Positions 48,109 through 61,229 of a stretch of 64,000 nucleotides of DNA are shown in pieces. Source of the DNA: Gymnorhina tibicen (taxonomy: Eukaryota; Chordata; Aves; Passeriformes; Artamidae); assembly GCA_013399875.1 (NCBI GenBank), contig VXAZ01018984.1:4751503-4815502 (forward strand). The letters run 5' to 3'. The notes beneath the pieces are model-generated. The model was not told the DNA's origin. It did not search any database and worked only from the letters and a program-made list of their open reading frames with translations. Numbering within the stretch: position 1 is the stretch's first letter; every line of letters starts with the position of its first letter. Made by a program: the position numbers and the translations under genes.

Positions 48109-49683
48109 AGCCCGACATATGTCCTTAAGCTGAAGATATTTGATATTATTTCTATTGGGACTCTAGTAGGTTTGGTTAATCCTGTGAGTATTTCATATTA
48201 TGTAAACAGTCATTATTATTACACAATACATTTTCTAATACATCCCAATTAAACAGTCTCCCAAGGGAATAAAAGGAACTCTTTCTTACTTGGAAGTACA
48301 ACAAGTAAGCCAGATTGAAAGTCATGTTATAAATCTCAAAGCAACAATATTTTTTAAAAACAGCACACAACAAACCTTCCCTGGCTTGGGAGCAACAGCA
48401 AATATGTTAATATATAACAGCAAGTATGTTTCTATGTATGGGAGGAAAGAAAAGGAGAATAAACCCAATGCTTCTGCAAAAGTTATGTGGAAGATAGATT
48501 TTAAAAAACACATAGCAGTCCCAGAAATTCCAATGCTAGTTTCCTGGGCTAATCTGAAATGCCACTGAAACCCTTTGAAAACCCAGGTCTAAATGTTTGT
48601 GTCTGAGATGCTGGACAGTAAATCCATTTGGAAAGTCACTGGCAAGTCCTAATTTTTGAGGTTGGTGGTCTTACCTATTTTATCTTGGATAAAGAAATGA
48701 TGCTTGCAATTTAACTCTTCCACATCTTTGGCTACAGAAGCATTGACTGCCAGTAAACTCTGAGCCCAATTTTATCAATATTTTTGAACAAAATATACAG
48801 AACTGGAAGAGGTTCATAATATCTCAAAGAAACCAACCCATTTACATCCATATGTTCGATTATCTTAACCCTATAGAACTAATATTTACTTCTGATAGAA
48901 GGAAGAGAGATAATTTCAAAGTGAAAACGGAAGAATTAAAATGCAGCAATGGAAATCACTCTGGCTTGTGTGATGAAAAACATGCTCATTGCATGTCAAA
49001 GAGGTCAGTCTAGTTAGCATCAGCATGTGAAGGATTTGGAACAACTGCAAATCTTGTACCACTACCTGTAGGGCTGAGACAAAACAGAAGTGGAAAAAAC
49101 CTCTGGTAGTAAATCCACTGCCATTTTATTTGCAGTGCACCTTCTTTAAATTCCAAGCAGATACAAACAAACTGCATGCTAGTTCTCTCTGTAGGAATAT
49201 TTGTTTTGGAGTGGGATTAGCAGTATTCCCTGAACCCCATTTTTGTTAGTAGTCCACAGAAAAATTTCAAAGTGACAGTTATAAAGTACTGAACCCCACT
49301 ACATCAGCAGAAAGCACATCAACACACCAAGCAGCAATTCTTCCCATAAAGCCACACTGCTTTATGTAGGAGACATTTCCTATTCAGGCAGCCCCTTAGA
49401 GAACTGGACAGCATTTGGGATAATTCCCAAATATCAAAGAATACAAAGTAGGCAGAAGTTAAAGAAGACAGTCAGCCAAAATATTTCTCTTTCTTTAACC
49501 CTGAGAAAGAATCCTTTGAAAAGTGCCAGGGCAGAATCTGTCCATCCTGATTATTTTGAATAATCCTTTGTTCCACCAAGCCTACCCATTGAAATGAAAC
49601 TGGAAATACTAAGAATCTCCATTAACTCTGTTGGGCTGAGGGGAATAAATATGAGATGAAAGAATGAAAATCATGTTATAAAC

Positions 49684-49712
49684 TTTAAAAAACCCCAAAA
49701 CAAACAAACAAG
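49684..49712 (+). repeat. A/C-rich low-complexity tract
   Basis: A short stretch of AAAACCCC and AAACAAAC units. Confidence 0.8.
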
Positions 49713-51265
49713 AAATGAATGGACCAAAGATAAATATGTTACAGGGTAAAATAAAATGAAAATCTTCTTTCTTTTCATTTTTTTCTTTTCTCCACTTCCT
49801 GTATTAACAGCAGAGGGCTGTTTTTCCACTCAGAAATGCCTCTTTACAATAAGCATGTCCAGATCCGATTCAAAAACTGTTTTTCCCAACATCATTTGGC
49901 TTTAGTTGAATTGCTATGGTTTCCCACCCTTCCTATGAATCAGCACTCCTTTTCCATCATCCATCACTTTCCACACAGTCTGCACTGTTCTGTCTACCCC
50001 GGGCCTAAAAGAAATAATGCACTGGCTATACATCTGTCTTCTTTGAGGTCCTTTACACCCACTAATGAATGTACATCTAAAAAAGCAACAAGATGTACTT
50101 TTCTTACTTTGGAGAAATTAGGACATGTTGAATATTAAAATATTTTCTCAGAGCTATGCAAAATATTTTAATGTTTAAATATTTACATATTATAATAGAA
50201 CTCACAGGTTCCAAACAAGTATTAGAGATCCTTAGCTTGGGGCTCTATATAATGCAGCCAAAACACAAAGTGGAACACCCTAGAATAACAAGCAACAGAT
50301 GGATGGAATAGGAAAAGTAAAAAAAAAGAAACAAAAAGAAAATAAAAACTTATGGCAGAATAATTGGAAGCTTTGTGAGTTGTGAACATCGTTCTTATTA
50401 TTTGCAGTACTCTTGTCCCTACTAAAGTAGCACAGAGATAGAAACAAAGGTATGGAGTGGATTTGTGGCATCTGTGAGTCTGGCCTACAAATTATAGTTA
50501 AATGAAAGAATCAATTCAGAGGACAGGACAAACTGAAGCAGAAGCTTCAGAAACAAGGACAAAAGAGATTAAACATTTTAATGGAAAGGAGAGGAAGTAG
50601 AAACAGCAGAACAGGTGATTTTTCCTTGTAAAATTCATCACTGGTACTGCCAGGGTGAAACTCTTTCACCCTCCACAGGCTCAATCAGCCATAACAAGGA
50701 CATGGGCTCAGTCTGTAAAGACACCAGTAGCAGAAATGTTTTGTATAGCAAGGACTGATTCTCCAAAAGGCTGAAACAAAATCTAGAACAACCTTGGGTC
50801 TTGTTTTAGCTGAATGTTGACTGCTGCTCCCTGAGAAGCTCAGACAGGAGCCCCAGATTGCATCCTGCAAACTTCAGTGGGCAAGAAAATCAGGACTGTT
50901 CTGAGAAAAACAGCCAAGTGTGGGACGGGTTAGACCAAAATGAGAATAATAGGGGAGCTGTACTACAGAGGAAGGTTTCAAAGAAAAGAACATTCAATAT
51001 GCCACCAGGCATCTGTACTGCTGAGTAATTCGAGAGATAAAAGCTGTAGGTCAGCTTCTACAGAAGTAACAAATGGCAGTAGCTAGAATAAAAGAAAATA
51101 GAAGGCATAAAGAGATAAATAAACTCTCTGTAAAAATTAAGTCAGGCTTGGCATTCAGATGGCATTGCTGAAGGCCATGCTACTGACAAAGGCCACCGAT
51201 AGGCATTTTTTTTAATTCGTCCATTTCAAGTTGAAATCACCATTAAAAAGCCAAAATGCTGTAAC

Positions 51266-51292
51266 AAAAAAAACCCCAAACCAAAACAGAGC
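51266..51292 (+). repeat. A/C-rich low-complexity tract
   Basis: AACAAAAAAAACCCCAAACC lies about 30 bases before the 5' edge of the CR1 copy at 51.32 kb. Confidence 0.8.
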
Positions 51293-51319
51293 ACTGTGTT
51301 TTCCTTCCCCTGAACTATA

Positions 51320-51825
51320 CAATCCTTACAGCCACACTTGGGTACTGAATCCAGCTCTGGGCTCCCCAGTAGAAAAGAGACATGGAACTACTGGAGACAG
51401 TCCAGCCAAGGGTCACAAATACACACTGGTGCATTCTCATGAGGAAAGTCCAAGAGACCTGAGGCCATTCCAACTAGTGAAGGGAATTGTCATGGGGACC
51501 TATTCAATATCAATATGCACAAATATCTGAAGGAATGGTGCAAATAAGATGAAGCCAGGCTCTTTTCAGTGGTACCCAGTGACAGGACCAGAGGCAGTAG
51601 TCATAAACTGAAACAGGGAGGTTTTTAAGCCTCTGAACACAAGAAAACTCTTTTCATTGTGATTGTGACAGCAATGGCACAGGTATCCCAGAGAAGCCCT
51701 CTGGCATGTCCCTCTTCAGAGACATTCCTGTCTAGAAAAGATCCTGGGTAACCTGCTTAGGCAGGGGGGCTGGACCAAGATGAACTCCAGTGCTCCCTTT
51801 CAGCCCCAGCCATTCCACGCTTCTC
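51320..51825 (+). mobile_element. CR1 LINE, 5'-truncated
   Basis: The copy starts in the late reverse-transcriptase region (CCAGCTCTGGGCTCCCCAGT), continues through GAGACATGGAACTACTGGAG and CAGGCTCTTTTCAGTGGTAC, then CCCAGTGACAGGACCAGAGG. The 3' UTR includes GGCAGGGGGGCTGGACCAAG and ends near CAGCCATTCCACGCTTC. The expected repeated ATTCTATG tail is worn away. Frameshifts and stops show it is dead. Confidence 0.9.
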
Positions 51826-54304
51826 TTTTACAACAATGAATCAGTTAATAACTTTCATTTTACAGAAAAAACAGTCATGTTCTAACAAACTGCCCTCCTT
51901 TGTATCTTTAGGCAGGATGTTACTTGACACAGGTTGCCTTTAGACTATTTAGCACTGAAAACAGAGACTAAAGAACATGTTCAAAATGGATGAAAGACCT
52001 TACGCTAAATACCTACCCCCATGGCTTACTGGAATTTTTAGTTCCTATATATTTTCACATGGCAACTGTGAAAAACTCTTTGCTTCCACTACATGTTGCA
52101 AAGAAAATCATAAAGGCTTTTGAAGGGTTAATAGCTGGTTAGCAGATATTTTCGTGTACCTTACCAACATGAGCAGCATGCGTAATAGATACTTATTAAA
52201 ATGTCAGTGGGAAATGTTACACACAATTATAAGCAACCTATTGACTTCTTAGAACTTAAAACAAGGTATTGAACACCTATGAGTAATTATTAACTTTAAA
52301 CAAAGTATTTCTGTACACATTCTTAATACTGTTCATGACTACGTTCTCATACCAATAGCTGAAAGAAACTTTCATTTCTTTTGATATCCTCTACTTATTT
52401 CACACAAGAGATTTAAAAGAAATGTTTCTAACTGGAAAGGTGAATTCTCAAACTGAAAGGTTTTTCACTTCTTCTATTTTCCAGACCTGGTAACAGTATA
52501 CTTCCAGTACATCCCCAAACCAAACACAACATCCTTGAAAAGTAAAACAGGAAGTAGCAACTGTCTGTTACAACTAAGGACAAAATTAAAGTACTGTGTT
52601 AGGTGTTACTCAAATATCTTCTGCTTTTCCTTAAAAAGATATGTTAATTTAGCATGACAGCACTGAGGACTGCTAGGATTTTCATGATGCTTCATTGTAT
52701 TTGAAAAGTATAATAAGATGGAAAAGTGTTTAACCTTTCTCTTTGGTGAACATAGATCTTACTGTCAGCTTTGGAAGCAATAAAGCTATGATTTATTCAG
52801 TGATCTTGACTGGTAGTGACAGAATACAGGAAACTTTGGGGTTGGGCTCACAGATATTGTGTGAGGTTTAAGGGGAAATGATTTCTAAATTAAACTAGCC
52901 AAGGTGACAAATGGTTAACTAGTCATCAGTTAACTGATACCCAGGTAGATAGGGGAGAGGGGGACAGATTTTATGCACAGAATCTAAATAGAGTAAAGCT
53001 GATGCAGGCATTGTTTTGTATATTATCATTTCATTCTTTCCTGATAAGCAGAATAGCTGGGACAATTCCCTTAAAACCTAGAAAAATAAGAATGTTTCTT
53101 TTCTTCAGATGTTCATTGCAGATGGAGGTACACGGGGAGATACAGATGCATAAATGCACTCACACATAGAAACTCACAGAGAAAATATGTGATGAAGTGG
53201 TGTGATAGAAAAACTTGAATTCATATGCTACTCCCACATGGCAGACACCAGCAAAGTGGCCATAACATTCCAAACACATGTACACAGTTTCCTTATTCCA
53301 CACAAGTCTCATTACGAGTTCTGCATATGCCATCTATTTAGAGTTCATTTATTTTGAAGAATTTCAAGCAATTATAGCCATTATGTGTCCCTCTGCCTAA
53401 TCATCAAGTGCCTTTGGTACTATCAGTTCAAACACATTCACTGCAGCCAGGCAAAAATATGTGTCCAACATGTTTTAGAAATCTCTGTCTTCTTGACGTC
53501 TTGCTAACAGGTAATGGTGTGAACATACCAAAAGCAATACCTTTGATGATGACAGGGTCTAAATCATATGCAGCGTACCACTGTGTGGTGTGCACTTCCA
53601 CTACCTGGCAGAAATCTCTGCCTTTAGGATTTTGGACTTTTGTTCTGTTACTAGGCAAGGAGCAGATTTTGCCTATGCTGGGCCTCAGTGAGATTTGGTC
53701 GGAGAGAAAAGGGATTAGAAAGAAACTGCAGTTGAATTTACTGGGAGGGAAATAGTCTGGGTAGATTTTAATTACAAACATTAAATGCAATTCTTTGTCT
53801 AGCCTTGCAGCTCATCACTGCAGCCATTAAAAGAGAGGGACACAACCTATTCCTCTATTTCTGCATCTCCCAATTGTCCCTCCCCACAATCAAAACAGGA
53901 AAGTATGGATTAAAGTCTCTCTGGTTTCTGTGTCAGTTGCCACAGCATTTCCTGGCAGCCTTGTGGAGAAGTAGCTGTGAAAGCTTTGTTCGACCCTACA
54001 AGTCAAAGTGCCTCTTTTGGGCCACTTGGAGGGCAGATGCAGAACTCATATGCCCACCCCTCTTTTGGCTCTTCCTGGAGCACTGCCCCTGTGAGTGCCC
54101 AGAACAGGGAGAGTCTTCAGGAAACTGCGGTGCAGCACACAAGGAAACCTCTATTAAGCTCACTCCAAGGCAGATTTGTCAGACACTTAAAACTTGGACA
54201 CAAAATTTTCCTGAAACACATCTCTCTAAGACCAGACAGCCATGCTGCAAGTTCTCTTCAGAGGCAAAAACTACAGTTCTTCTGGGAACAGCTAAGACTT
54301 TCCA

Positions 54305-54331
54305 GCAAAAAAAGAAAAAAAGAAAAAAGCC
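54305..54331 (+). repeat. Interrupted poly-A tract
   Basis: Three A runs separated by single G bases. It lies at the end of the GC-richer open patch, in the position an old retrocopy tail would take, but no gene match was seen. Confidence 0.8.
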
Positions 54332-55597
54332 AAAGAATTAATTGCTCCCTAATTTAATTAATCATTTCAGCTGTGACTTAAATATAAGGCAAATGTAATA
54401 AAAACATCAGGCTGAGACAAACTGCTGTCGAAAGTGCTGGCTGGAAGCATTAAAACGTGGCAAAGTTGCACACAGCTGAGTATCACACACCACAATCTCA
54501 GATTTTGGAGGCCTCACTGAGCAGCTCTGTTTCTGTAAGTGCTGTGCAGTGGCCACGTGGGCACCTGAAGCCTTTCCAGTCCTGAAATCTCTTAACAACA
54601 GTTCCCATGGAGCAAATATGTTATTGAAAGTGGAAGGCTGTTTAAAAATTTCCAGAGAGTGACAATCCTGCTTATACCAGCTATGCAGCAACCTTGAAAA
54701 CATGTGGATTCTCACTGAAGTAGAGATCTGACCCCTGAAAATGCATTTTTAACAGCTAAAATTCCTGAAAGTGACAGGAAGGTTTAAAGCATGTTGAAAC
54801 AATTCAGGTAAGAGACCAACTGAACATCAGAGACTCAATGTAATTATTTCAACTTAGGCACTATAAATCCAGGAAATTAATAAGTAAGTTTTAATTTAAA
54901 ATAAACAAGCTGAGTTGTGGAAATGCCTTCACCAACAGCATAGAAACTGACTGCTTCTACTGAAGCTATGCCATATAATGCAGGGATGATTAATGTATAA
55001 TAGATACCGTGACTTGAGATCAGAGTACAGTTACTGTAAATGATACATTAGATTAAAATAAAATTATAATTTTTTCCCATTTTGACACTAGAGATTTTAA
55101 TGGAGTTGAATACAAAGAACATTTGAAGAAGATGAATAACAATATTTTTTTTCTGGCTAAAAAGGTATTGATGCTTAACACTACATCTAGAAGAGAATCC
55201 AGTTTTAAATTAGTTTCATCAGATAAACACGTTCATGTATTTGTTTGAATTTCATGTAAAATTTATTCTTTGCCAAGTCAATGCTGTAATTCCAAAGAAG
55301 CAATATATAATCTTCCTCCTTAGTGAAGAGAGCAAATTACTGTTAACTGTACAAACTCATCTCACCTTAAAGAAGAACCAAAACTTTTCTAAAATTGGAA
55401 AAAGGGAATAAACCATCCCACCAAAAAAAGTTCACCTTCTCTTGTCTAGATCAGACCTTATGAAAGTTTCCAAGGCGTATGAGCAAACTAAAAAACTGGG
55501 AACTGGATTGGGAAGGGAAATTCAATGTTGACAAAGTAACATATGCAGTAGGAATAATTTATATTTTTACTAGGCTTTAAATCTGCTGTTTAATCCC

Positions 55598-55610
55598 AAA
55601 AAAAAAAAAA
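55598..55610 (+). repeat. A13 homopolymer
   Basis: Thirteen consecutive A after TTTAATCCC. Confidence 0.9.
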
Positions 55611-56717
55611 GCTAGACTGTTCCCCCAACCCAAGAAAAGCACGGCTACAAAAATTTAAAGATAATTAAGAAAACTTACTCTAAAAATGCTTCTTCAAAGG
55701 TGATTCTTCACAAAGAACTATATGCCAAAGATAGATGCCCCTGGGAATTAACTAAGCGTAAAGAAATGTCTCTTTAAGGAGAGTCAAATATTCATGTTAT
55801 TAATTTTAGAAAATAAAAATGCAGGATCTGCAATGAAGAAGGTACCCACAGTGTCCAAATGTTCTGTAAAGGGAAGAAAATCTTCACAAACAAGGTTTGA
55901 AATCTAAATAAGGAAAATTGAAAGCTGATCATGAGAAAAGCTTTCCCATCCTACACATTTCCTTGTGAAACTCCTTGCTACAAAGTGTTGATAGAATCAG
56001 TAACTCAGAAGCATTCAAAGTAAGATATGGGTATGGGAAATGTTCAGGGTTTTTTACCGTATCAACAACAAAGTGTTTTAGAAGGGATATAGGCCTGCCT
56101 ATCTGATCATTAGCCTTATCTCCCTGTGAAACATAAAGTAAAAGCTGCTGTTGAAGGGAAATACAGGCCTGGATGGACCAATCATCAGATTCAACACCAC
56201 GAGACAGTGCCCACACTGCCACTGCTTCCCTGCTGCCAGTGGCCTTTCTTAAAAACATTTATTTAAAGCACAGTAACCTTCTCACCATTCACATACTCAA
56301 ATATACGTTACATATGAGACTCATTTCTCATGTTGATATCTTGGATTTTGGACATGCGGGGAGGCAGCCGATTTGTAATCATCTGTCGTCTAAAGCATGA
56401 GTGTAATGGGATGATGCCATGGTTTTCCTAAAGTGCATCACAATCACAGATCTGTTTCTTAAAGCAAGAAGAGACCATCAGATAATGTAGTGTTACTTGA
56501 TTTATTACCCAGGTAGATAGCATCAGAAAGAGCCTGTTTTGCAGTCCAGTTGCCTACTTTGATTCAGACAACATGTTCACAGAAGAGATTAGTATATTTG
56601 GATACTGGCTTGTGTTAGTTACAAGCAGGTTTGGACAGTCCCTTTTTCTTTGATATGTGTATGGCCCAAGGCTACCCTGAAAATAATAATCTTGCTTAAC
56701 AAAATATATTTCAAACG

Positions 56718-56951
56718 GAAAGAAGGGAAATACAGGTTAGATATATGGAAGAAATTCTTTACTGTGGGGGTGGTGAGACACTGGAACAGGTTGTCCAGAG
56801 AAGCTGTGGATGCCCCATCCCTGGCAATATTCAAGGGGATGGGGCATTAAGCAACCTGGTCTGGTGGGAGGTGTTCCTACCCACATCAGGGGGATTGAAA
56901 CTGGATGATTTTTAAGGTCCCTTTCAACCAAAACCATTCTATTATTCTATG
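56718..56951 (+). mobile_element. CR1 LINE, 5'-truncated
   Basis: The sequence GGAAGAAATTCTTTACTGTG, GAGACACTGGAACAGGTTGT, GTGGATGCCCCATCCCTGGC and AAGCAACCTGGTCTGGTGGG matches the end of the CR1 pol frame and 3' UTR. It finishes with CCATTCTATTATTCTATGAC. Match to the consensus is good, so this is one of the younger copies. Confidence 0.93.
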
Positions 56952-58956
56952 ACATCGACATTTGGACATTGCTTGTGATGAAAAATTTAATAGAACTTCC
57001 AGTGTTATATGTGAAAGAAACTTAAATTACTATTAAAATAGACTCTTGTCTGTAAAGTTGGAAACTTAGGTTCAGTTCCCTGCTTTAAGTGGTATAAGAT
57101 TTCTTAACTTAAGCCCAGAGTTATGCCAATCTGTGCATCTAATCCTCAAGAAGTTGGCCTCCAAGCATGGATTCCCTGAAATTTTTAGACTAACTCCAAG
57201 ACAAGTAACCAGCCTCTCAGTGATGGGCTTCTACCTGTCCCTTACTTTGATGGCAATACATGCACAGATCTTTAAAAGTGGGACCTCTGGGAGAAGCAAA
57301 TTCAGAGAGCACAGCTGTGGTGTCTGGAAGAAGAGACATTGCAGGTTGCCTGCCACAACCTTGTTGCCACAGTACCTCCCTCTGAACGTGTGTTTGTGCA
57401 CCCAGGGTGAGAATGAATCAGCACTGCGGCATCAACAACATACCACTTCCCCTATTAGGAACACCTGTTGATAATTTAACAGCCTGAAGAACAGCTGAAA
57501 AATGAGTCTCAGTGCTGGCAGCCAGCACATCTATTCAGCAGTAAATCTTTCCTCTTCAGCGGTTATTCAAGGCACTTGCTCCTACACTCTTGTTTACAAT
57601 GGCTTAGCTCTGTGGGTATTTGTGTGTGGAGAGAACAGAAGAAAAGAAGAAAAGCAGGCAGTGTATTATCACCTAAGGTAAGAGAAGGCTGCCTGTCTCT
57701 GTGGCACATCAAAACTAGGATTAATCATGTGTACGTATAAAAAAACCAAAATTAATACCTAAACAAACCCAACAACAACTTTTAGAAAAACTGTTTCCAT
57801 TGAAAAAAAACCAAAACATCGCCAATAGATATCTTACATGGAGGACAGAACTGAGAGGCAAAGCCAGATACTTCCCACCAGAAGAAAAAGGAGAGAGCAG
57901 ACCTAATCTTCTAGTCCCAGAAGAGAAAGAAGTGGACCTGCCACTTTTACTGTGGCCTTAGATGGAAAGCATTGAAAGGTTTCACTTCAATTCAAAGGTG
58001 AAACAAGAACATATATGAAATACTCTTCAGTTCCTTAGTGCTGTGGACATCCTGCTTATCAGTTTTCTATCTCACCACTGACAGATGAGCAGGGGACTGA
58101 AAGGCACCTGAACAACCCAACCTAGTTGTAACCCCTCACCAAGATCCTTGCAGCTGTGTCCAAGAGTATAAAAAATGCAGTCCAGATATGATATCTATGT
58201 TGATGTTGCTGTTGTGGCTCTAACCATGTTAAATCTAACCAGATTTAATCTCTGACAACTCTAGACAAATATCCAGATGTAACATTTCACCAGAGCATAT
58301 TTTTGTGGTCTAAAGGAGGGAAATTTTTTGTACGGATAGCAGTGTCATGGAGGGAGAGAACACTGACATGAATGGTCAGCAATAATGTGTGTATATCATG
58401 GCAATATTTGCTTGTGGTTTCCTGTGTCAGGAGGCAATCATTGCTCCTCTTTTGGAAGCCATCCTATTTCAAAGGACATAGCCACAGACTTCATCATGGC
58501 AATTACAGTCAGCATTAAGTAGGTCTGAACATATAGCTCTGAGTTTAGAAACAGAGCACTAAAATAATATCCTGCCTAAATGGCTTTTTGACAATGCTAG
58601 AAAACGTTGTCTATTCTATTCATGCAGTGAAATTAAAAAGAAACAAAAATATTCATAAAAGAATACTTGAAACACTTTTCAAAGCTTTATAAAAGTTACA
58701 GTTCCAGCTCTCACATATAAATCTCATTGATTTGAAGAAAAATGCTAAGAAGATAATACTTCAGGGAAAGTTTTGCTCCAGCTATTGTGATACCTTCAGA
58801 TATATCCCTGTTCTTTAATTTCTCTTCTTGATAGGAACTTTTACATCCTATATTCAGAGTATGGGCTCTTGGAGTGTAGGCTGGTGAATTTCCTCATTCC
58901 CACACACCTTTGGGCTCTCTCTTTGACTCTTTTTTCTAGTGAAGAACAAGGACAAA
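56952..58956. other. No gene recognised
   Basis: The interval lies between two CR1 copies of opposite orientation. An open frame at 57.13-57.47 kb has no motif. An A/C-rich patch lies near 57.74-57.82 kb. Confidence 0.5.
57738..57816 (+). repeat. A/C-rich low-complexity tract
   Basis: AAAAAAACC, AACAAACCCAACAACAAC and A8-CCAAAAC units, broken by a short unique stretch. Confidence 0.65.
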
Positions 58957-59706
58957 TTTCATAGAATCACAGAATGGTTTGAGTTGGAAGAGACCTTAAA
59001 GATCATCTGGTTCCAACAGCCCTGCCATTGGCAGGGACATCTTTCAGCAGTCCAGGTTGCTCAGAGCCTCATCCAACTTGGCCTTGAACACTTCCAGGAA
59101 TGGGACATCCACAATTTATCCGGGCAATCTGTTTCTGTGCCTGGAAAAGAATTTCTTCCCAACATCTAATCTAAATCTACACTCTTTCACTTTAAAGCCA
59201 TTTCCCCCTGTCCTGTCACTGCATGTCCTTGTAAGTAGTCACTCTCCATCTTTCCTGTAGGCTCCCTTCAGGTGCCAGAAGGCCATAATTAGATCACCAG
59301 AAGCCTTCTCTTCTCCATCCTGAACAATCCAAATTCTTCTTAGCCTTTCCTCATAGGAGAGGTGTTCCATCCCTCCATCTCCATCTTGGTGGCCTCCTCT
59401 GGACTCACTCCAACAGGTCCATGACCTTCCTGTGCTGGGACCATAGAGCTGATGCAACACTGCAGGTGGGGTCTCACCAGAGCAGAGCAGGGAGGCAGAA
59501 CACCCTCCCTTGCCCTGCTGCCCACGCTGCTTTGGATGTGTTTGGCTTTCTGGGCTGTGAGTGCCCACGGCTGGGTCACGTTCAGCTTCTTGTACACCAG
59601 CAGCCCCAAGTGCTTCTGGGCAGTGCTGCTCCCCATCTGTTCATCCCCCAGCCTGTGCTGATACCAAGGGTTGCCCTGACTCAGGTGCAGTACCTTGCAC
59701 TGGAAA
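58957..59706 (-). mobile_element. CR1 LINE, 5'-truncated, with decayed reverse-transcriptase end
   Basis: At about 750 bases this and the 21.9 kb copy are the longest CR1s here. On the plus strand it begins TTTCATAGAATCACAGAATG, the reverse of the tail, followed by GGTTTGAGTTGGAAGAGACC. The minus-strand translation shows the C-terminal part of the CR1 enzyme in order: CKVLHLSQGNP, HRLGDEQMGSS, LGLLVYKKLNV, CSALVRPHLQCC and later LSYEERLRR, with a frameshift between the last two. No catalytic domain remains. Retained CpGs and clear similarity suggest moderate age. Confidence 0.95.
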
Positions 59707-60943
59707 CCTCCAATACTGTCACAAAAATGTAGTGTTCTCATTCTCTGGCCAGCTTTCCTTGTAAAATTCAGCTTAAAATCAGGTCCAAGAAAGAAAAGAA
59801 TTTGTCTCAAAGGTACTGACAGCACACACACTGGCTAAAGACATTTGCAAATACACTCACAAGACCATGGTTTTCAAATAATATTTTACAAAGTTTTGGA
59901 TTAGACCTCTGAATATTTATTCTATGAAAGAAGCAATACACGTCTCTCACTGTAATGGAGAAATTGAAGGTTTAGGGAAAAAATAAAGTTAGACACTCAT
60001 CTATGCAAGAACTATAGAAAAGGCAGTGTAAGGAAGAAGCAGTTTCTTCTTCAGCATCCCATTAGAAGATGGAGGTCTGCTTGGATGACAAGCTGAGGCT
60101 ATTAGGATTTCAACATTATGATCAGTGATAGATTCAAAAACTTAAACCCATTACTTAATAAGATCACTGGAGATTTAAAAAAAAATGAAGAGAGAGCAGG
60201 GGGGATAGAGGGAGACAGTGAAAAATTCAAGTATTCAAACATAAAGGCTCCTTGATTGACATCTATAATTACATTTTGAAACCCATGCCAGAGCAGTATG
60301 TCTACTCATCTGTGGCAAGGTCTGAACATTCAGCTTGGTAACATTTAGGGATTGTATTTGGAATGTTTTACTGTGTCACTAATTGAGTTTTATTTAATAA
60401 CCCTTTTCTCAAATGGCTAATCTTAGAGGAGGAAGTGAGATTTTTTTTAATCTTTTAACTTATTTTATGTTTTGTCACCTAATGTTTTAATTGGATGTGT
60501 TTGATTGAATCTTGCAGAACTGAATTAGGAATGGTTTAGTCATCTTGAATATACTGTTGTAGTCCAGGAAGAGGATAAGACAGTAAAAGTTTAATTTTAA
60601 CATACTTATTAATATTTTAGAAGAAAAATATTCCAAAAGTACATTGAAAACTGGTGTCCATCCACAGGTTTGTCATTGTAGATAATGATAAATCTTATTC
60701 CTGCTTATTCTCCCAACAGAAGTATATTTTTTTTAGGAATATATGAAATGAACTGTGACCCATTTGAATAAAATGGAGATGGGCCAGTTTTAATAAGTGG
60801 ATTTTGTTCCCTTCTTTCATTTCCATGAAGACCATGAAAAATTGGACCAAAATAATTGGCTGCCTCTTTTAGCTGGATTTCTATGCATGGAAAGGATAAA
60901 TAGCACTTATGCCTGGTACTAGCACAACGCCTGAAGCTACAAA
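59707..60943. other. No gene recognised
   Basis: AT-rich sequence. The stretch at 60.34-60.52 kb has TAATTG/TTTAATAA-type cores and no repeat signature but is not strong enough to call. Confidence 0.5.
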
Positions 60944-61229
60944 ATGAGCTCTTATATGTTTCTATTGGAGGCCAAAACCAATTTAAACATCAATGACCTC
61001 AATGGATTTTTGGATCAGACTACTTGGAAAGAAAGCATAGAATTAGTTTGGACTATCTCTGTCCAAGTTAGAGCGAGCACATTTTTCACCACTCTTTTAA
61101 ACAGCAGCAAAGGGAGAATTAGGAAGGAAAGCAAGAGCTTTTTCAAAGATCCCACCAGTTTTAGAAAAATACCTCATGTGTTTGAAGACTCTCTTCATAT
61201 AAACCCAGATTTTTATAAAACACTGACAA
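60944..61229 (+). other. Candidate coding exon, possibly with a start codon
   Basis: An open frame begins at ATG 60944 and continues 95 codons to the good donor CTGACAA/GTAAGT. A shorter reading starts at 61072 after CTCTGTCCAAGTTAG, giving a 158-base internal exon with one base on each side of 52 codons. The later part of the translation (IRKESKSFFKDPTSF, then INPDFYKTL) is lysine-rich and ordinary in composition. A weak TATA-like GATAAATAG lies about 50 bases before the ATG. No family is recognised, and no partner exon follows inside the window. Confidence 0.25.

Larger units (their letters stand above)
44326..51319. other. No gene recognised
   Basis: The segment holds several A/C-rich tracts and a GC-richer patch at 47.1-47.45 kb, open on both strands. 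A minus-strand frame of 164 codons at 45.1-45.6 kb lacks any motif and overlaps other frames. No repeat family was recognised. Confidence 0.45.
51826..56717. other. No gene recognised
   Basis: AT-rich apart from a GC-richer patch at 53.8-54.3 kb that is open in two plus-strand frames (178 and 126 codons) and ends in an interrupted A tract. Overlapping opposed frames at 53.41-53.79 kb have no motif. Confidence 0.45.

Noticed and set aside
53408..53790. Opposed open frames of 115 and 120 codons
   Set aside because: They cover the same bases on opposite strands, no family is recognised and splice borders are poor.
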